From: Spirosoma profusum
GTDB taxonomy: Bacteria; Bacteroidota; Bacteroidia; Cytophagales; Spirosomataceae
Assembly (NCBI RefSeq): GCF_014699005.1
Contig: NZ_JACWZY010000021.1
Span: forward strand, 1 to 64,000
DNA: 64,000 nt
Reading direction: 5' to 3'
Positions 9,105 to 17,205 of this stretch are shown here, piece after piece; position 1 is the stretch's first letter, and every line of letters begins with the position of its first letter. The notes below the pieces were generated by a model. The model saw only the letters and a list, made by a program, of their open reading frames with translations. It was not told the DNA's origin and ran no database searches. Made by a program: the position numbers and the translations under genes.

Positions 9105-9527
9105 CTAATTGGGCAATACTACCGTTTGGTGCCAATACGTTTTTAGCCGTTCAACATAGGCCCGCCAACCAGCTAGATCCTGGGGCTTTTGGGTATAGGC
9201 AACGGCGCCTTTCTCGTAGGTTTGAATAATATTGGTGTCAGTAGAATGGCCGCTAAACATAATGATTGGCGCTTTTCCCTGAAGCCGTGCTCGTAATTGG
9301 GGAAGTACATCAAGCCCATTTACTGACTGCTGAAAATCAATATCTAGCAGGATAAGTTTAGGCTGTTGGGCCAACTCGTCATTGAGATAGGCAAAAGCCT
9401 GCTGGGGTGAGGCAACCCCCACAAAGCTCGCTTCGGGGAATGCTTGTTGGCCAATCCGTTGCAACATTTCAAGGATGGGCGGTTCATCATCAATCACCAG
9501 AATAGTTAATGGAGTCTCGGTAGGCAT
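9105..9527 (-). CDS. Single-domain response regulator (receiver)
   Basis: A receiver of about 140 aa with acidic pair IDDEPP, phospho-acceptor Asp in LILLDIDF, Thr/Ser at MFSGHS and Lys in YTQKPQD. It ends in YWHQTVVLPN, without an output domain. I chose the ATG at 9527 (MPTETPLTILVIDDE) because the extension to 9587 adds low-complexity residues and overlaps the promoter space of the divergent receiver gene. It ends 2 nt from the pseudogene at 8677-9102, tail to tail. Confidence 0.85.
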   Translation of the reverse strand: MPTETPLTILVIDDEPPILEMLQRIGQQAFPEASFVGVASPQQAFAYLNDELAQQPKLILLDIDFQQSVNGLDVLPQLRARLQGKAPIIMFSGHSTDTNIIQTYEKGAVAYTQKPQDLAGWRAYVERLKTYWHQTVVLPN

Positions 9528-9685
9528 GCCAATTGATTGGTGAGATAAAGAGTGGCGACTGAGCTTAGGAAATAGGGATCGCCCCATTACTAACGCTGGT
9601 AAAAGTAGATAAACAAAGGTACATCCCCTTATTGTATTTTAAATTATTTAGCTTTACCCACCCTTTTCCACCTAACTTCCTTGCT

Positions 9686-10126
9686 GTGGCTGCAACTTTC
9701 CGCATTTTATTGGTTGATGATGATCCCCATTTAATCGACATCCTACGGATTGCTTCCACAGAAAGTTTTCCTGAGGCTTACTATGTGCAGGTACATTCTT
9801 ACTCGGAGGCCCTGAACTACTTTAGCCAATTAGACGGACATGGCCCTCAACTCCTATTGCTAGATCTTAATCTAGGCAGCATGACGGGCTTCGAACTGCT
9901 AAAAGAACTAAGAGCGCATCCTACAATTTACATGCTTCCCATTGTAGTCTTGACGGTGAGTCAACTTGATGTAGATGTCAAAAAGAGTTACAAGGATGGT
10001 GCCTCCAGTTTTATCCGCAAGCCGGAAACACTTGCTGATTGGAAAAAATATGTAGAGCAACTTCGGCTCTACTGGCTAGACACGGTCACCCTGCCGCCTA
10101 TCGTGTACCGAAAAGCGGCAGGGTAA
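9686..10126 (+). CDS. Single-domain response regulator (receiver)
   Basis: A receiver of about 146 aa: LLVDDDPH pocket, phospho-acceptor in LLLLDLNLG, Lys in SFIRKPE, C-terminal LRLYWLDTVTLPP. No ATG lies at the expected position; a GTG at 9686 (VAATFRILLVDDD) gives the usual family N-terminus, while a TTG at 9632 would add 18 residues. It is divergent from the receiver at 9105-9527 and shares the short promoter region between them. Confidence 0.82.
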   Translation: MAATFRILLVDDDPHLIDILRIASTESFPEAYYVQVHSYSEALNYFSQLDGHGPQLLLLDLNLGSMTGFELLKELRAHPTIYMLPIVVLTVSQLDVDVKKSYKDGASSFIRKPETLADWKKYVEQLRLYWLDTVTLPPIVYRKAAG

Positions 10127-10217
10127 AGTAGGCCCTGTCAATTTATCATAGGTACGACTAGATAGGTTATTCGGGATTATTAATTTCTTGATTTACTATT
10201 CTATTTTACTGTCTCCT

Positions 10218-10275
10218 GAAACGCCCCAATTCTGAAGCAGATATATGAATGCTGCTTCGTCTCACATAGGTGCAT
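10218..10275 (+). repeat. Dispersed intergenic repeat copy
   Basis: GAAACGCCCCAATTCTGAAGCAG, an ATATATGAATG spacer, CTGCTTCGTCTCACATAGG. Here GAAGCAG and CTGCTTC form an additional perfect 7-bp hairpin. It lies downstream of the small membrane gene at 10297-10584. Confidence 0.6.
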
Positions 10276-10296
10276 ATTTTTAAGATAAGTTACTAA

Positions 10297-10584
10297 CTAT
10301 TCAAATTCCCCATCAGCACATGCTTTCAAAAGGTAAGACATCCATAAAATACCAGAAGCAAACCCAATTATTGTGAGAACTTTTTTTCCCTTTGTAGGAA
10401 CATCCAGAAAGAAACAGAAAAAACTATATGCAACCAATAAAGGGCCAGAAAACAGTAAAGCAAACATGCCTATCTCATCATCTGCTTTGGTATGAAAGTG
10501 AAGCATTCCCTCGGCAATCAAATAGACAATAGGAAGCACTAATAAGGTTAGAGCAATAACTAGTGTGTAAAAAGCTCGATTCAT
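10297..10584 (-). CDS. Small membrane protein, unknown function
   Basis: A 95-aa protein with about three hydrophobic segments (residues ~5-25, ~42-60, ~66-85). I do not recognise the family. The start is preceded by CACTTATACAACAGGAAAG, the recurring leader. It is followed by a repeat copy and preceded by another small membrane gene, so the pair looks like cassette cargo. Confidence 0.6.
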   Translation of the reverse strand: MNRAFYTLVIALTLLVLPIVYLIAEGMLHFHTKADDEIGMFALLFSGPLLVAYSFFCFFLDVPTKGKKVLTIIGFASGILWMSYLLKACADGEFE

Positions 10585-10623
10585 CTTTCCTGTTGTATAA
10601 GTGAGTTTTATGTGAAGTAAATT

Positions 10624-10812
10624 TTAAAACAGCCATCCGCTCATACCCACCATTGTTAAAAGACACATGGTCCAAATGATTCCGCTTATCAAAAGCACTT
10701 TCCCCCACATTTTACGTATAGGAATCGAGCGTACAGAAACGAGATAAGCACCCATTAGGATAAGTCCGGGGCCACTAACGAGAATACCTGTAATTGTCAG
10801 CCAACTGTCCAC
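10624..10812 (-). CDS. Small membrane protein, unknown function
   Basis: About 62 aa with two transmembrane segments (GILVSGPGLILMGAYLV and VLLISGIIWTMCLLTMV). No ATG fits; the GTG at 10812 is the most plausible start, while an upstream TTG at 10866 would lie inside the repeat copy. It resembles the 61-aa protein at 16539-16724 in length and layout (short loop with an RK-rich turn between two helices), but homology is uncertain. Confidence 0.5.
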   Translation of the reverse strand: MDSWLTITGILVSGPGLILMGAYLVSVRSIPIRKMWGKVLLISGIIWTMCLLTMVGMSGWLF

Positions 10813-10842
10813 CCTGAATTGTTGGTTAATCTTTTTTGTGTT

Positions 10843-10940
10843 AGCCAAAGTACAAACCTTAGGCAAAATACCGTTTCACGAAACGCCCCATTTTTAAAGC
10901 AGACACATGAACGCGGCTTCGTCTCAAGTAGGAGCCAGTC
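10843..10940 (+). repeat. Dispersed intergenic repeat, long copy
   Basis: The modules in order are TGTTAGCCAAAGTACAAACC, TTAGGCAAAATACCG, AAACGCCCCATTTTTAAAGC, and CGTCTCAAGTAGGAGCC. It gives the clearest view of how the separate partial copies fit together. It lies between the small membrane gene and the gene at 11070. Confidence 0.65.
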
Positions 10941-11069
10941 ATGCGTGACCTGTTCGATGAGTTGATCTTAAATAAGTGATACTGACTTTACCAAAGCACG
11001 GGACATAAAGCCGAACTAACCGTAACTTGGCACTTGTAACACCAGCACCAGACTGGAAACAAGTTGAGC

Positions 11070-11438
11070 ATGACAATTGACCTTGAATTGATGGCTGTGT
11101 TGAAAGACATCGTGGCGGATTGGGCCGATCCAAAAAATCAATTCCTGATAACGGCCAATTACTATGACCAGCTGCCCCAGGGGCGTGAAGGCGAACGTTG
11201 GTACATTGCTCACATCTGGATCAGTCAGGAATCCGCCCACAACGTTACCCTAACCGATGAGGGTTTAATCTGCGATGTGCATCTAAACCGACACGACTAT
11301 AGCCTGGTGAGCCGCATCCTGCTCCCCTTCGACCAGATCTGGAATGTGCAACGGGTTACTGGATCACTCGAGCCTACACCGAGCCTCTATTACCGAGTCG
11401 ATAAGATGAACCTGCACCGACCCGGTGACGACACATAA
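11070..11438 (+). CDS. Hypothetical protein
   Basis: About 122 aa, acidic, soluble, with no signal peptide. I do not recognise the family. The middle (RWYIAHIWISQES... LICDVHLNRHDYSLVSRILLPFDQIWNV) looks like a small beta-rich domain. The ATG at 11070 is preferred to a TTG at 11064. It sits between two copies of the dispersed repeat, as expected for a cassette gene. Confidence 0.55.
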   Translation: MTIDLELMAVLKDIVADWADPKNQFLITANYYDQLPQGREGERWYIAHIWISQESAHNVTLTDEGLICDVHLNRHDYSLVSRILLPFDQIWNVQRVTGSLEPTPSLYYRVDKMNLHRPGDDT

Positions 11439-11518
11439 GTGAACTTGTTGTATTTTTCTGTTTTGCTATTTAGTCAGCTTCTTTGCTTCGCTACTTACCA
11501 TACCATTTAGGGTGAACG

Positions 11519-11605
11519 AATCGCACAAGTGAACAATATGTTAGCTAATGTATGGAGAATCAGGCTAAAGACTGTTCCTTTAAACGCTCCGATTTCTGAG
11601 TCGAT
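11519..11605 (+). repeat. Dispersed intergenic repeat copy
   Basis: CACAAGTGAACAATATGTTAGC, then TAATGTATGGAGAATCAGGC, TAAAGACTG and TTTAAACGCTCCGATTTCTGA. TTAGCT and AGGCTAA again pair. Part of the 11439-11901 gap, which has no gene. Confidence 0.6.
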
Positions 11606-11803
11606 AGATACAGTAATTGTCATAGCGAATCATCCTGTATGAATTTCAGTCTCAAATTGCCATCTCATGAATCAAAATCAAAATCTCACAGTTCAGTTGA
11701 GTTTGTGAGACCAAATGCTCCTATAAATCAGGCCAATTATTGGTGCAACACTGCTGACTGAACGAAGTACATTAAGGTTGCAATTTTTATCAGTTAGCTA
11801 CAA

Positions 11804-11860
11804 ACGGTCCGCCGTGGCGACCGTCCGCGGCTGGAAATTTGCCCGCCCGGCGGCCCGGCT
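11804..11860. other. GC-rich palindromic patch
   Basis: A short, strongly GC-rich island in AT-rich surroundings: ACGGTCCGCCGTGGCGACCGT has arms ACGGTC/GACCGT, followed by CCCGCCCGGCGGCCCGG. The first part resembles ACGGTCCGCCGTTGCGG near 18660, and CCGCCCGGCG recurs inside the insertion that breaks the resolvase at 34159. Confidence 0.4.
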
Positions 11861-11901
11861 CTTTAGTTGGTTATCCCCTACATACTCAGGCTAGCAGGTC
11901 G

Positions 11902-12885
11902 TTAAAGTCCCAGTTTGCCCGATGCATTATGCTTGCGGATATTGCGACGTCGGTCATAGCGCTGGATCATGGTCGTGGTGCGATGTTTGGTCTGATTCAT
12001 CACTTCTAAATCATCGGCTCCGTTAGCTTTGGCGATCGTGACGAAACTGGCCCGTAGCGAGTGAGCCGTAAAGGATTCACCCAGTTGGTGTTGAACCAGT
12101 AGATTAACCCATTCATCGGAAAGTCGCTCCCCGGTCACGCGTTCCCCTTTCCGGACCCTGACAAATAAAGGGCCTTCCGCTCGAGCTACAACCCCCAGCC
12201 AGGCTTGCAGAGCCCCAATCGGGCAATACTCCGCTTCGTTAGCATAGGCAACCGCTTTTTCTTCCACCTCCCCAAATTGATTGGTTTTCGAGCGGTCTAG
12301 CCGAATGACCATGCCGGCCTCATCAATCAGGATATGATTCACATCAAGTGCCGCTAATTCACTGCGCCGAAACGCACCGGTGAAACCCAGCAGCAGAATG
12401 GCTCGGTTACGAATACCAGTTGGTGTTGGCGGTAAGGCGTCCAGTGCCTGGCGAAACTGCTTGAGCGAAAAGTCGGGGGCCTGTTTCTGGCGAATGGTCT
12501 TTTTGAGCTTAAAGCCTTTTAGAAAGACCTTGAACTGTTCATCGGTGGTCGGTGAGTCAATTCGATGCTGACGGTGGAGTTTGGCAATCGAAGCCAGATG
12601 GCGTTGAATGGTAAAGAAGCTGCGAGTCCGTCCCAAGAAGGTTACATATTCTACCAGGGCAATTGCCGACAAAGGCGTTGGCTGGTAGTTATTCTCCCCA
12701 CACCAGGCAGCATACTGTTTGAGGTCGGTCACAAACGCCCGGTGGGAATTGGGGGAACCTTGCAGGCCTGCCCGCAAATACTCGCTAGCCTCCTGGTGAA
12801 TCTGTTCATCGACTCGTAGAGAGAGACTCCGCTCAGGAGCTGGCATAATCATCAGGGTTTGCGCGGTACTGTCAGATTGACTCAT
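11902..12885 (-). CDS. Tyrosine site-specific recombinase (integrase)
   Basis: A 327-aa tyrosine recombinase with a SAM-like core-binding domain (about residues 30-130) and a catalytic domain with every active-site residue: Arg173 (FRRSEL), Lys200 (RSKTNQFG), His275 and Arg278 (HSLR), His301 (KHRTTT) and Tyr310 (IQRYDR). I chose the ATG at 12885 because the extension to 12939 starts with TTG. It lacks the extra motif of integron integrases, so it is a Xer/transposon-type enzyme. A perfect palindrome with a 7-nt centre lies 80 bp upstream (12966-13000) and is a plausible target site. Confidence 0.9.
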   Translation of the reverse strand: MSQSDSTAQTLMIMPAPERSLSLRVDEQIHQEASEYLRAGLQGSPNSHRAFVTDLKQYAAWCGENNYQPTPLSAIALVEYVTFLGRTRSFFTIQRHLASIAKLHRQHRIDSPTTDEQFKVFLKGFKLKKTIRQKQAPDFSLKQFRQALDALPPTPTGIRNRAILLLGFTGAFRRSELAALDVNHILIDEAGMVIRLDRSKTNQFGEVEEKAVAYANEAEYCPIGALQAWLGVVARAEGPLFVRVRKGERVTGERLSDEWVNLLVQHQLGESFTAHSLRASFVTIAKANGADDLEVMNQTKHRTTTMIQRYDRRRNIRKHNASGKLGL

Positions 12886-12965
12886 GGGTTGGCACGGGAA
12901 AAAGAGTTTAGTGTTTACTTTTCGAGTAAAGTCGACCAAAGTCTACTCGTTTTGACAAATATAGG

Positions 12966-13000
12966 GTTACTCGTGATAATTAAATCTTATCACGAGTAAC
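12966..13000. repeat. Perfect 14-bp inverted repeat with 7-nt centre, recombination-core-like
   Basis: GTTACTCGTGATAA (12966-12979), centre TTAAATC, TTATCACGAGTAAC (12987-13000). Arms of 11-14 bp around a 6-8 nt centre are the normal layout of tyrosine-recombinase crossover sites. It lies in the promoter region of the recombinase gene and could also be its operator. Confidence 0.65.
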
Positions 13001-13106
13001 GAATTTTATAGTTCATTTATATCTAGAGAAAAGAGATTTCCGGGAAGACTTATGAAGCATTAACACTCGTTGTAGGGATATATGAAATCATCAATCAAGA
13101 ATACGC

Positions 13107-13349
13107 ATGCATTCAATATCCTTACGCTTTACTCAGGAATTAACTCAGCGTCTTAACCATATGAGTATCCGAAGCACCCGCTACAAAGTAGCCTTGTTTA
13201 GGCCCCTTAATCTGGACCAGCAGCCAGGGGAATACAACCTGACCGATGTTCAGACTGAAAATACCGAGTTCGCCTTCAACATTATGTTTGAGCGCAACAA
13301 TCCCGAGTCCGAATGGCGATTGGTAACCCCACTTAAATTTACAGATTAA
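13107..13349 (+). CDS. Hypothetical small protein
   Basis: An 80-aa protein of unknown family. The N-terminus (ISLRFTQELTQRLNHM) looks like one amphipathic helix, and the rest is beta-rich (RYKVALFRPLN, TEFAFNIMFERN). Its last seven codons form the left arm of the long hairpin at 13329-13399, so gene end and hairpin have been fused or co-transferred. Confidence 0.5.
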   Translation: MHSISLRFTQELTQRLNHMSIRSTRYKVALFRPLNLDQQPGEYNLTDVQTENTEFAFNIMFERNNPESEWRLVTPLKFTD

Positions 13350-13399
13350 TCAAGAGTTCCATTGACGGGAGTTCTTGGTTAATCTGTAAATTTAAGTGG
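13329..13399. repeat. Perfect 21-bp inverted repeat forming a long hairpin
   Basis: The left arm 13329-13349 starts CCACTTAAATTTACAG and the right arm 13379-13399 ends CTGTAAATTTAAGTGG; all 21 positions pair, and an inner CAAGA/TCTTG extends the stem across a G-T pair. The left arm includes the TAA stop of the gene at 13107. With no U-tract it is not a typical terminator; it could be the end of a mobile element or a recombination site. Bases 13400-13687 hold only the hairpin at 13524. Confidence 0.6.
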
Positions 13400-13523
13400 A
13401 TTAGGTAATGCTGCTACAACTTATTGATTTGTACTATTATAAGAATTGAATACGTTAATGCCCATAAATCAGGTTAAGCAGTAATAGTATTTTTCAATGT
13501 TAAATTGAGGAATGATCTGCTCT

Positions 13524-13582
13524 AAAATATGATCGATTCGCTTACTGATTGTGATGCTATTTTTGGGAAACGATCATATTTT
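13524..13582. repeat. 12-bp inverted repeat
   Basis: AAAATATGATCG (13524-13535) and CGATCATATTTT (13571-13582) pair perfectly around 35 nt. It lies about 105 bp upstream of the gene at 13688 and may be a regulatory or recombination site. Confidence 0.45.
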
Positions 13583-13687
13583 GGGAATGGATTGTCAAGG
13601 ATCGTTTTAGGCGTGGCTGGCAATGGTTACTTTAATGGCCAACTAGCCTTTGGGCTTAAATTTCAGTGACGACTATATCTTCTAGCA

Positions 13688-14281
13688 ATGACACCCAAAC
13701 AAAGACAACGGCTGGAAAAAAAGATTGCTGATGTCAAACGAGTCTTAGCCGCCGAGAAACGAAAATTTGGTGGCTACGATGACTCCCGTGGCCTACGCTA
13801 TTTACCCACCCGCTACTATATCCAGCTAGCCGATTATCCAGGGGGATTGACTTACCTCCGCTGGTTTGCCAAAACGTTTCCCGATGACATTGGCTTTCCT
13901 GATTTCCTGTTTGAGCGGGCGATCCTACTCTTTAAGTCGGGTAAGCTAGCTGAAGCAAAAGTGAAGGTATGGCAAACCTTCTGTGCCAACACGTATGTAC
14001 TGGATAATTTCTTCGGTCAGCCCATTCATGCGCTACCCAAATACGAGTGGTCAACCATGGCTCAGATTGGTTTCACGGCGCATTTCCCCTATACGCATCA
14101 GCAAGCCGATTTGCTGGACATGAGTCCATGGTTGGCTGAGTTTATTGTTAGCGATACGTTTTCGGCCCGAAAAGCGCGCTATCTAACCCTTCACCAACAA
14201 CTACTTGTGGAAGAGGATGACGAAATCAGAGGCTATTTACACCAGGAAGTAGAAGTGTTGGAAAGTCATACACAATTCTAA
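13688..14281 (+). CDS. Hypothetical helical protein
   Basis: A 197-aa soluble protein with a basic N-terminal helix (TPKQRQRLEKKIADVKRVLAAEKRKF) and a repeat-like helical middle (FPDFLFERAILLFKSGKLAEAKVKVWQ) that resembles one TPR hairpin. I do not recognise the family. It is followed by a leader-type motif (GATTATACAATAAG at 14332) before the next gene. Confidence 0.6.
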   Translation: MTPKQRQRLEKKIADVKRVLAAEKRKFGGYDDSRGLRYLPTRYYIQLADYPGGLTYLRWFAKTFPDDIGFPDFLFERAILLFKSGKLAEAKVKVWQTFCANTYVLDNFFGQPIHALPKYEWSTMAQIGFTAHFPYTHQQADLLDMSPWLAEFIVSDTFSARKARYLTLHQQLLVEEDDEIRGYLHQEVEVLESHTQF

Positions 14282-14380
14282 TTGAGCTGGGTTTGAAATG
14301 GCAAAATCTGGCTTACTTTACATATTGTAGATTATACAATAAGAAAGAGACTACTTAAGATCTTGATAGAATTAGTTCAT

Positions 14381-15103
14381 ATGATTGTTAAATCTCTTCG
14401 CTCAAGATGGCTGCTAGTTATGCTTTCGATTAGTGTTACGGCCTCTGCTCAAAAAAGCGTGTCCATTCAGTTGTCCATCGTTAGCCGACAAGCGTCAAGC
14501 ACAATTAGTCAAGATGTGGGGCTTTTACTGGAGGCTAAAAACCAGCTGGATCAAGATGTAGCTTTGTATACGCCAGCGCCAAAGGGCAACCTAATGCGTC
14601 ATGTCAAGTACTATAAGTTGAATTCACTCACTAACCAATACATTGAGCTTAAACACCCTCTTGATCAAGAATTAGAGCGAGAAAAGGCTTTGACAGATAG
14701 TCTTTACAGAGCAACCGGCGCAATTGTTGATTTCTTCGGCCAACAGAATTATAATTCAAAATCTGAGCTATATCAACAGTTCGTTCGGGATGATTCACTG
14801 TGGTACGATTATGATTACAAGAATACCCAGTATGCTAAAACTATCCGTGAAACAGACCTTGAGCATTTTAGCCAAGTGACTGGTTTAGAAAAGCGAACTG
14901 CCTTATTTACCCTGATGAAGGCCAAAGAACGGTGTCAGGATTTTACTAATATCACCTTTCTTTATCAGCAACCAGGCGATTATAAGATTGCTCTGGAGTT
15001 ACCTGAGGTTGATTTACATGGATCAGTCTGTAGGGTAGGTCAGTTTTACGTAAACGAACCTAAGACGATCCGTAGCAACGAACTGTATCTACGTATAAGA
15101 TGA
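14381..15103 (+). CDS. Secreted hypothetical protein
   Basis: A 240-aa exported protein: a Sec signal peptide of about 24 residues (hydrophobic LLVMLSISV, ending TASAQ) and a beta-rich mature part. The mature pattern (SIVSRQ...LLLEAKNQLDQDVALYTPAP... and FLYQQPGDYKIALELP) resembles small extracellular Ig-like domains, but I cannot name a family. The ATG at 14381 is chosen over a TTG at 14363. An ATTATACAATAAG leader lies about 40 nt upstream. Confidence 0.6.
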   Translation: MIVKSLRSRWLLVMLSISVTASAQKSVSIQLSIVSRQASSTISQDVGLLLEAKNQLDQDVALYTPAPKGNLMRHVKYYKLNSLTNQYIELKHPLDQELEREKALTDSLYRATGAIVDFFGQQNYNSKSELYQQFVRDDSLWYDYDYKNTQYAKTIRETDLEHFSQVTGLEKRTALFTLMKAKERCQDFTNITFLYQQPGDYKIALELPEVDLHGSVCRVGQFYVNEPKTIRSNELYLRIR

Positions 15104-15147
15104 AAGATCGCTTTGATTAACATATACCCAATTATACAACACCTATT

Positions 15148-15420
15148 ATGAGGAGACAGAAGAAGTGGGTATTACTCATAATGATCCTCAATTTGCTATC
15201 AATCTATATCGGGCTCACTTACCGAAAAGGAGATTGGATCACGCCAGGGCTGTTGGCTATGTGTATCTATCTTCCATTCTTAGCGGTTGTATCCTTCGCC
15301 CTATTGCTGATGTTCGGATCTGAGAATTCGCTTTACCTCAAAATTGGTAGGCTATCTTTGATTACTTTAACTGGGGTGAACCTAGCTTTCCTCCTAGTGT
15401 ATATATTCGCCTACAACTAA
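15148..15420 (+). CDS. Small three-TM membrane protein
   Basis: A 90-aa protein with three predicted transmembrane segments (residues ~7-25, ~34-56, ~65-86) and a basic start MRRQKK. The family is unknown. The leader CCCAATTATACAACACCTATT directly precedes the ATG, so it is one of the cassette-like small genes. Confidence 0.6.
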   Translation: MRRQKKWVLLIMILNLLSIYIGLTYRKGDWITPGLLAMCIYLPFLAVVSFALLLMFGSENSLYLKIGRLSLITLTGVNLAFLLVYIFAYN

Positions 15421-15450
15421 CATAATGGCACTTATATAACAAATCTGCCA

Positions 15451-15879
15451 ATGGCTCAAAAGGGAATAAAAGAGCTTGTAAAAAGTGAAATTGAGCCTGT
15501 TATTAAATCATTGGGTTTTAAAAAGCAGAGCAATAGCTATGTGAAAACTGAAGAGGGCTTTCTTAAAATTATTGGTCTTCAATTTAGCCAAACGAACACT
15601 TCAGAAGAGGCTTCATTCACGATAGAATGTGGTATATTTTTTCCTGAGCTTTATCTAAAATGCTTTGACGAATTACCCAAATACCCTAAAACCGTAGATT
15701 GCTTTTTTCAATATAGGCAAAGAATAGGGCGCTTAAAAGGGTCACACGATGAATGGTATAAAGTGAAAGTTGGCGAAGATAATCAGCCTGTCTTAGACAG
15801 GGTTAGGCATGATCTTACTTGGTATGTTAGGAGACATTTTGAAAGATATACTTCTACTTTCAGCTTCTTTAGTCATTGA
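15451..15879 (+). CDS. DUF4304 domain protein
   Basis: A 142-aa protein matching the DUF4304 pattern: an N-terminal helix before LGFKKQSNSYVK, the strand block FLKIIGLQFSQTN, ECGIFFPELY, and a C-terminal WYVRRHFERY. DUF4304 proteins are small cytoplasmic proteins, often near toxin-immunity genes; their role is unknown. A degenerate leader (CACTTATATAACAAATC) precedes the ATG. Confidence 0.7.
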   Translation: MAQKGIKELVKSEIEPVIKSLGFKKQSNSYVKTEEGFLKIIGLQFSQTNTSEEASFTIECGIFFPELYLKCFDELPKYPKTVDCFFQYRQRIGRLKGSHDEWYKVKVGEDNQPVLDRVRHDLTWYVRRHFERYTSTFSFFSH

Positions 15880-15959
15880 GTTAATAGTATGACTATTTTG
15901 ATAGTAGTATAGCTGTATCTCCTCTGTCACTTATTTGAAAAATCTCTTTACATAAAGAT

Positions 15960-15984
15960 AGTTATAAAACCCGTCTCAACTACG
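15960..15984 (+). repeat. attC-like half site
   Basis: AGTTATAAAACCCGTCTC resembles the left arm of the inverted repeat at 1674. A complementary right arm (GAGCCGTTTTATAACTACAC) lies at about 16439, so the pair brackets the gene at 16038-16397. Confidence 0.4.
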
Positions 15985-16037
15985 TGATATTTCAGCCATC
16001 TTTATCAGATATATAAAGAATTGTACTTTATTAATTT

Positions 16038-16397
16038 ATGCCAAGCCAGAAAGACTTCCTAAAAGACATCATTGAGCGAGCACCTGTCAATTCTATCTGG
16101 CAGATATCGGTTGACTCATGGCCAGCTCTCAAAGAAATCTTGTCAGATGTATCTTTAATTGACGATTTATATATCAAAGTAATTATCACTCAGAGTAGTC
16201 GAGGAGAACTACTGGCACTTATCGATAAATACCCTTTTCACGACTGGATTATTCATCAGAGTATTATCGATCCACTTAATGTTTGCCTCATGAATAGCTT
16301 TGATCATATGAGTACCTTGGCAATAAATCATTCCTTTCCAGATTCAGAAAGTTTGCTCCTTAAATACAAAGATGAAGATTTACTATTTATTGAATAA
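16038..16397 (+). CDS. Hypothetical protein
   Basis: A 119-aa acidic, AT-rich gene product with no recognisable motif or signal peptide. It sits between two attC-like half sites (about 15960 and 16439), which is the arrangement expected for one gene cassette. Confidence 0.55.
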   Translation: MPSQKDFLKDIIERAPVNSIWQISVDSWPALKEILSDVSLIDDLYIKVIITQSSRGELLALIDKYPFHDWIIHQSIIDPLNVCLMNSFDHMSTLAINHSFPDSESLLLKYKDEDLLFIE

Positions 16398-16438
16398 GTA
16401 CAAATATTGGCAATAAGCTGATCTATAATTAATTACAG

Positions 16439-16472
16439 AGCCGTTTTATAACTACACTTATGTTAATGAAAA
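16439..16472 (-). repeat. attC-like half site with leader module
   Basis: GAGCCGTTTTATAACTACAC followed by TTATGTTAATG corresponds to the right arm of the 1674-1753 repeat plus the start of the dispersed repeat, placing the two motifs in one unit. Confidence 0.4.
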
Positions 16473-16538
16473 TAACTCAGAAATGCGAGGTTAGGATTAA
16501 TAGAACCTTTCTTGTAATAGTTTTATCAGAAGTCCTTT

Positions 16539-16724
16539 TCAAACTGAATCTTTATTGCGGTTTTTGAAGTAGTAAAAAACAGTGTACCCTTCCCATATTA
16601 TTCCGATTATCATTAGTACTCTCCCAGCGATTTGCTGATTGGATATAAATAGCCAGCAGCCTACCACAACTATTAGGAAGCCAAGTGAAAGCATACGAAA
16701 TATTCGAGCAAAGAACGGATTCAT
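16539..16724 (-). CDS. Small two-TM membrane protein
   Basis: A 61-aa protein with two hydrophobic segments (LSLGFLIVVVGCWLFI and AGRVLMIIGIIWEGYTVFYYF) and basic ends. No known family. It ends 26 nt before the next minus-strand gene's stop would begin (that gene lies upstream), so the two may share a transcript. Confidence 0.5.
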   Translation of the reverse strand: MNPFFARIFRMLSLGFLIVVVGCWLFISNQQIAGRVLMIIGIIWEGYTVFYYFKNRNKDSV

Positions 16725-16750
16725 AAGAATGTCGTATAAGTGGCTATATG

Positions 16751-17179
16751 TTAATAAGCCCTGATATAAGTGCCAATTTTAGTATTAATTATTGAATCCC
16801 ACTCTGTAGCAGAATCCGTTTGATGCAGTTTGAGTTTCGAAGAAGGTCGTGGTGTCTCAAAACGTTCACTTCCATAATTTAGCACTATCCGTCCAGTTGA
16901 ATCACAGACAGCGATAATGTCTGACTGCGAATCCATACCTGCAAAATTATGTTGCACGACATAGTCTTTTTCGGGATAAGTGTTCTCTAAATGACGACCG
17001 TAGATATATATTAACTGCCTATCGAACGGCCTCCAGTATAGCAGTTGAGTTAGATAAACATTAGGGCATGAATGTAATTTGAAAGCTTCAATCTCGTACG
17101 TAGGTCTCAACGAAAAGTACCCTAGTAATATACTTACGCCTATAATTAGACCCAACTTCCAATGATGAAGAATACTCAT
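16751..17179 (-). CDS. Membrane-anchored hypothetical protein
   Basis: A 142-aa protein with an uncleaved-looking N-terminal hydrophobic segment (LGLIIGVSILLGYFSL) and a beta-rich remainder. The family is unknown. The start is preceded by CCCAATTATACAACAGCAAA, the same leader as the gene at 15148. Confidence 0.55.
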   Translation of the reverse strand: MSILHHWKLGLIIGVSILLGYFSLRPTYEIEAFKLHSCPNVYLTQLLYWRPFDRQLIYIYGRHLENTYPEKDYVVQHNFAGMDSQSDIIAVCDSTGRIVLNYGSERFETPRPSSKLKLHQTDSATEWDSIINTKIGTYIRAY

Positions 17180-17205
17180 TTTGCTGTTGTATAATTGGGT
17201 TTATG

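Noticed and set aside
11902..12885. Integron integrase
   Set aside because: All tyrosine-recombinase residues are present, but I do not see the extra IntI-specific motif; the cassette-like array would need a different enzyme.
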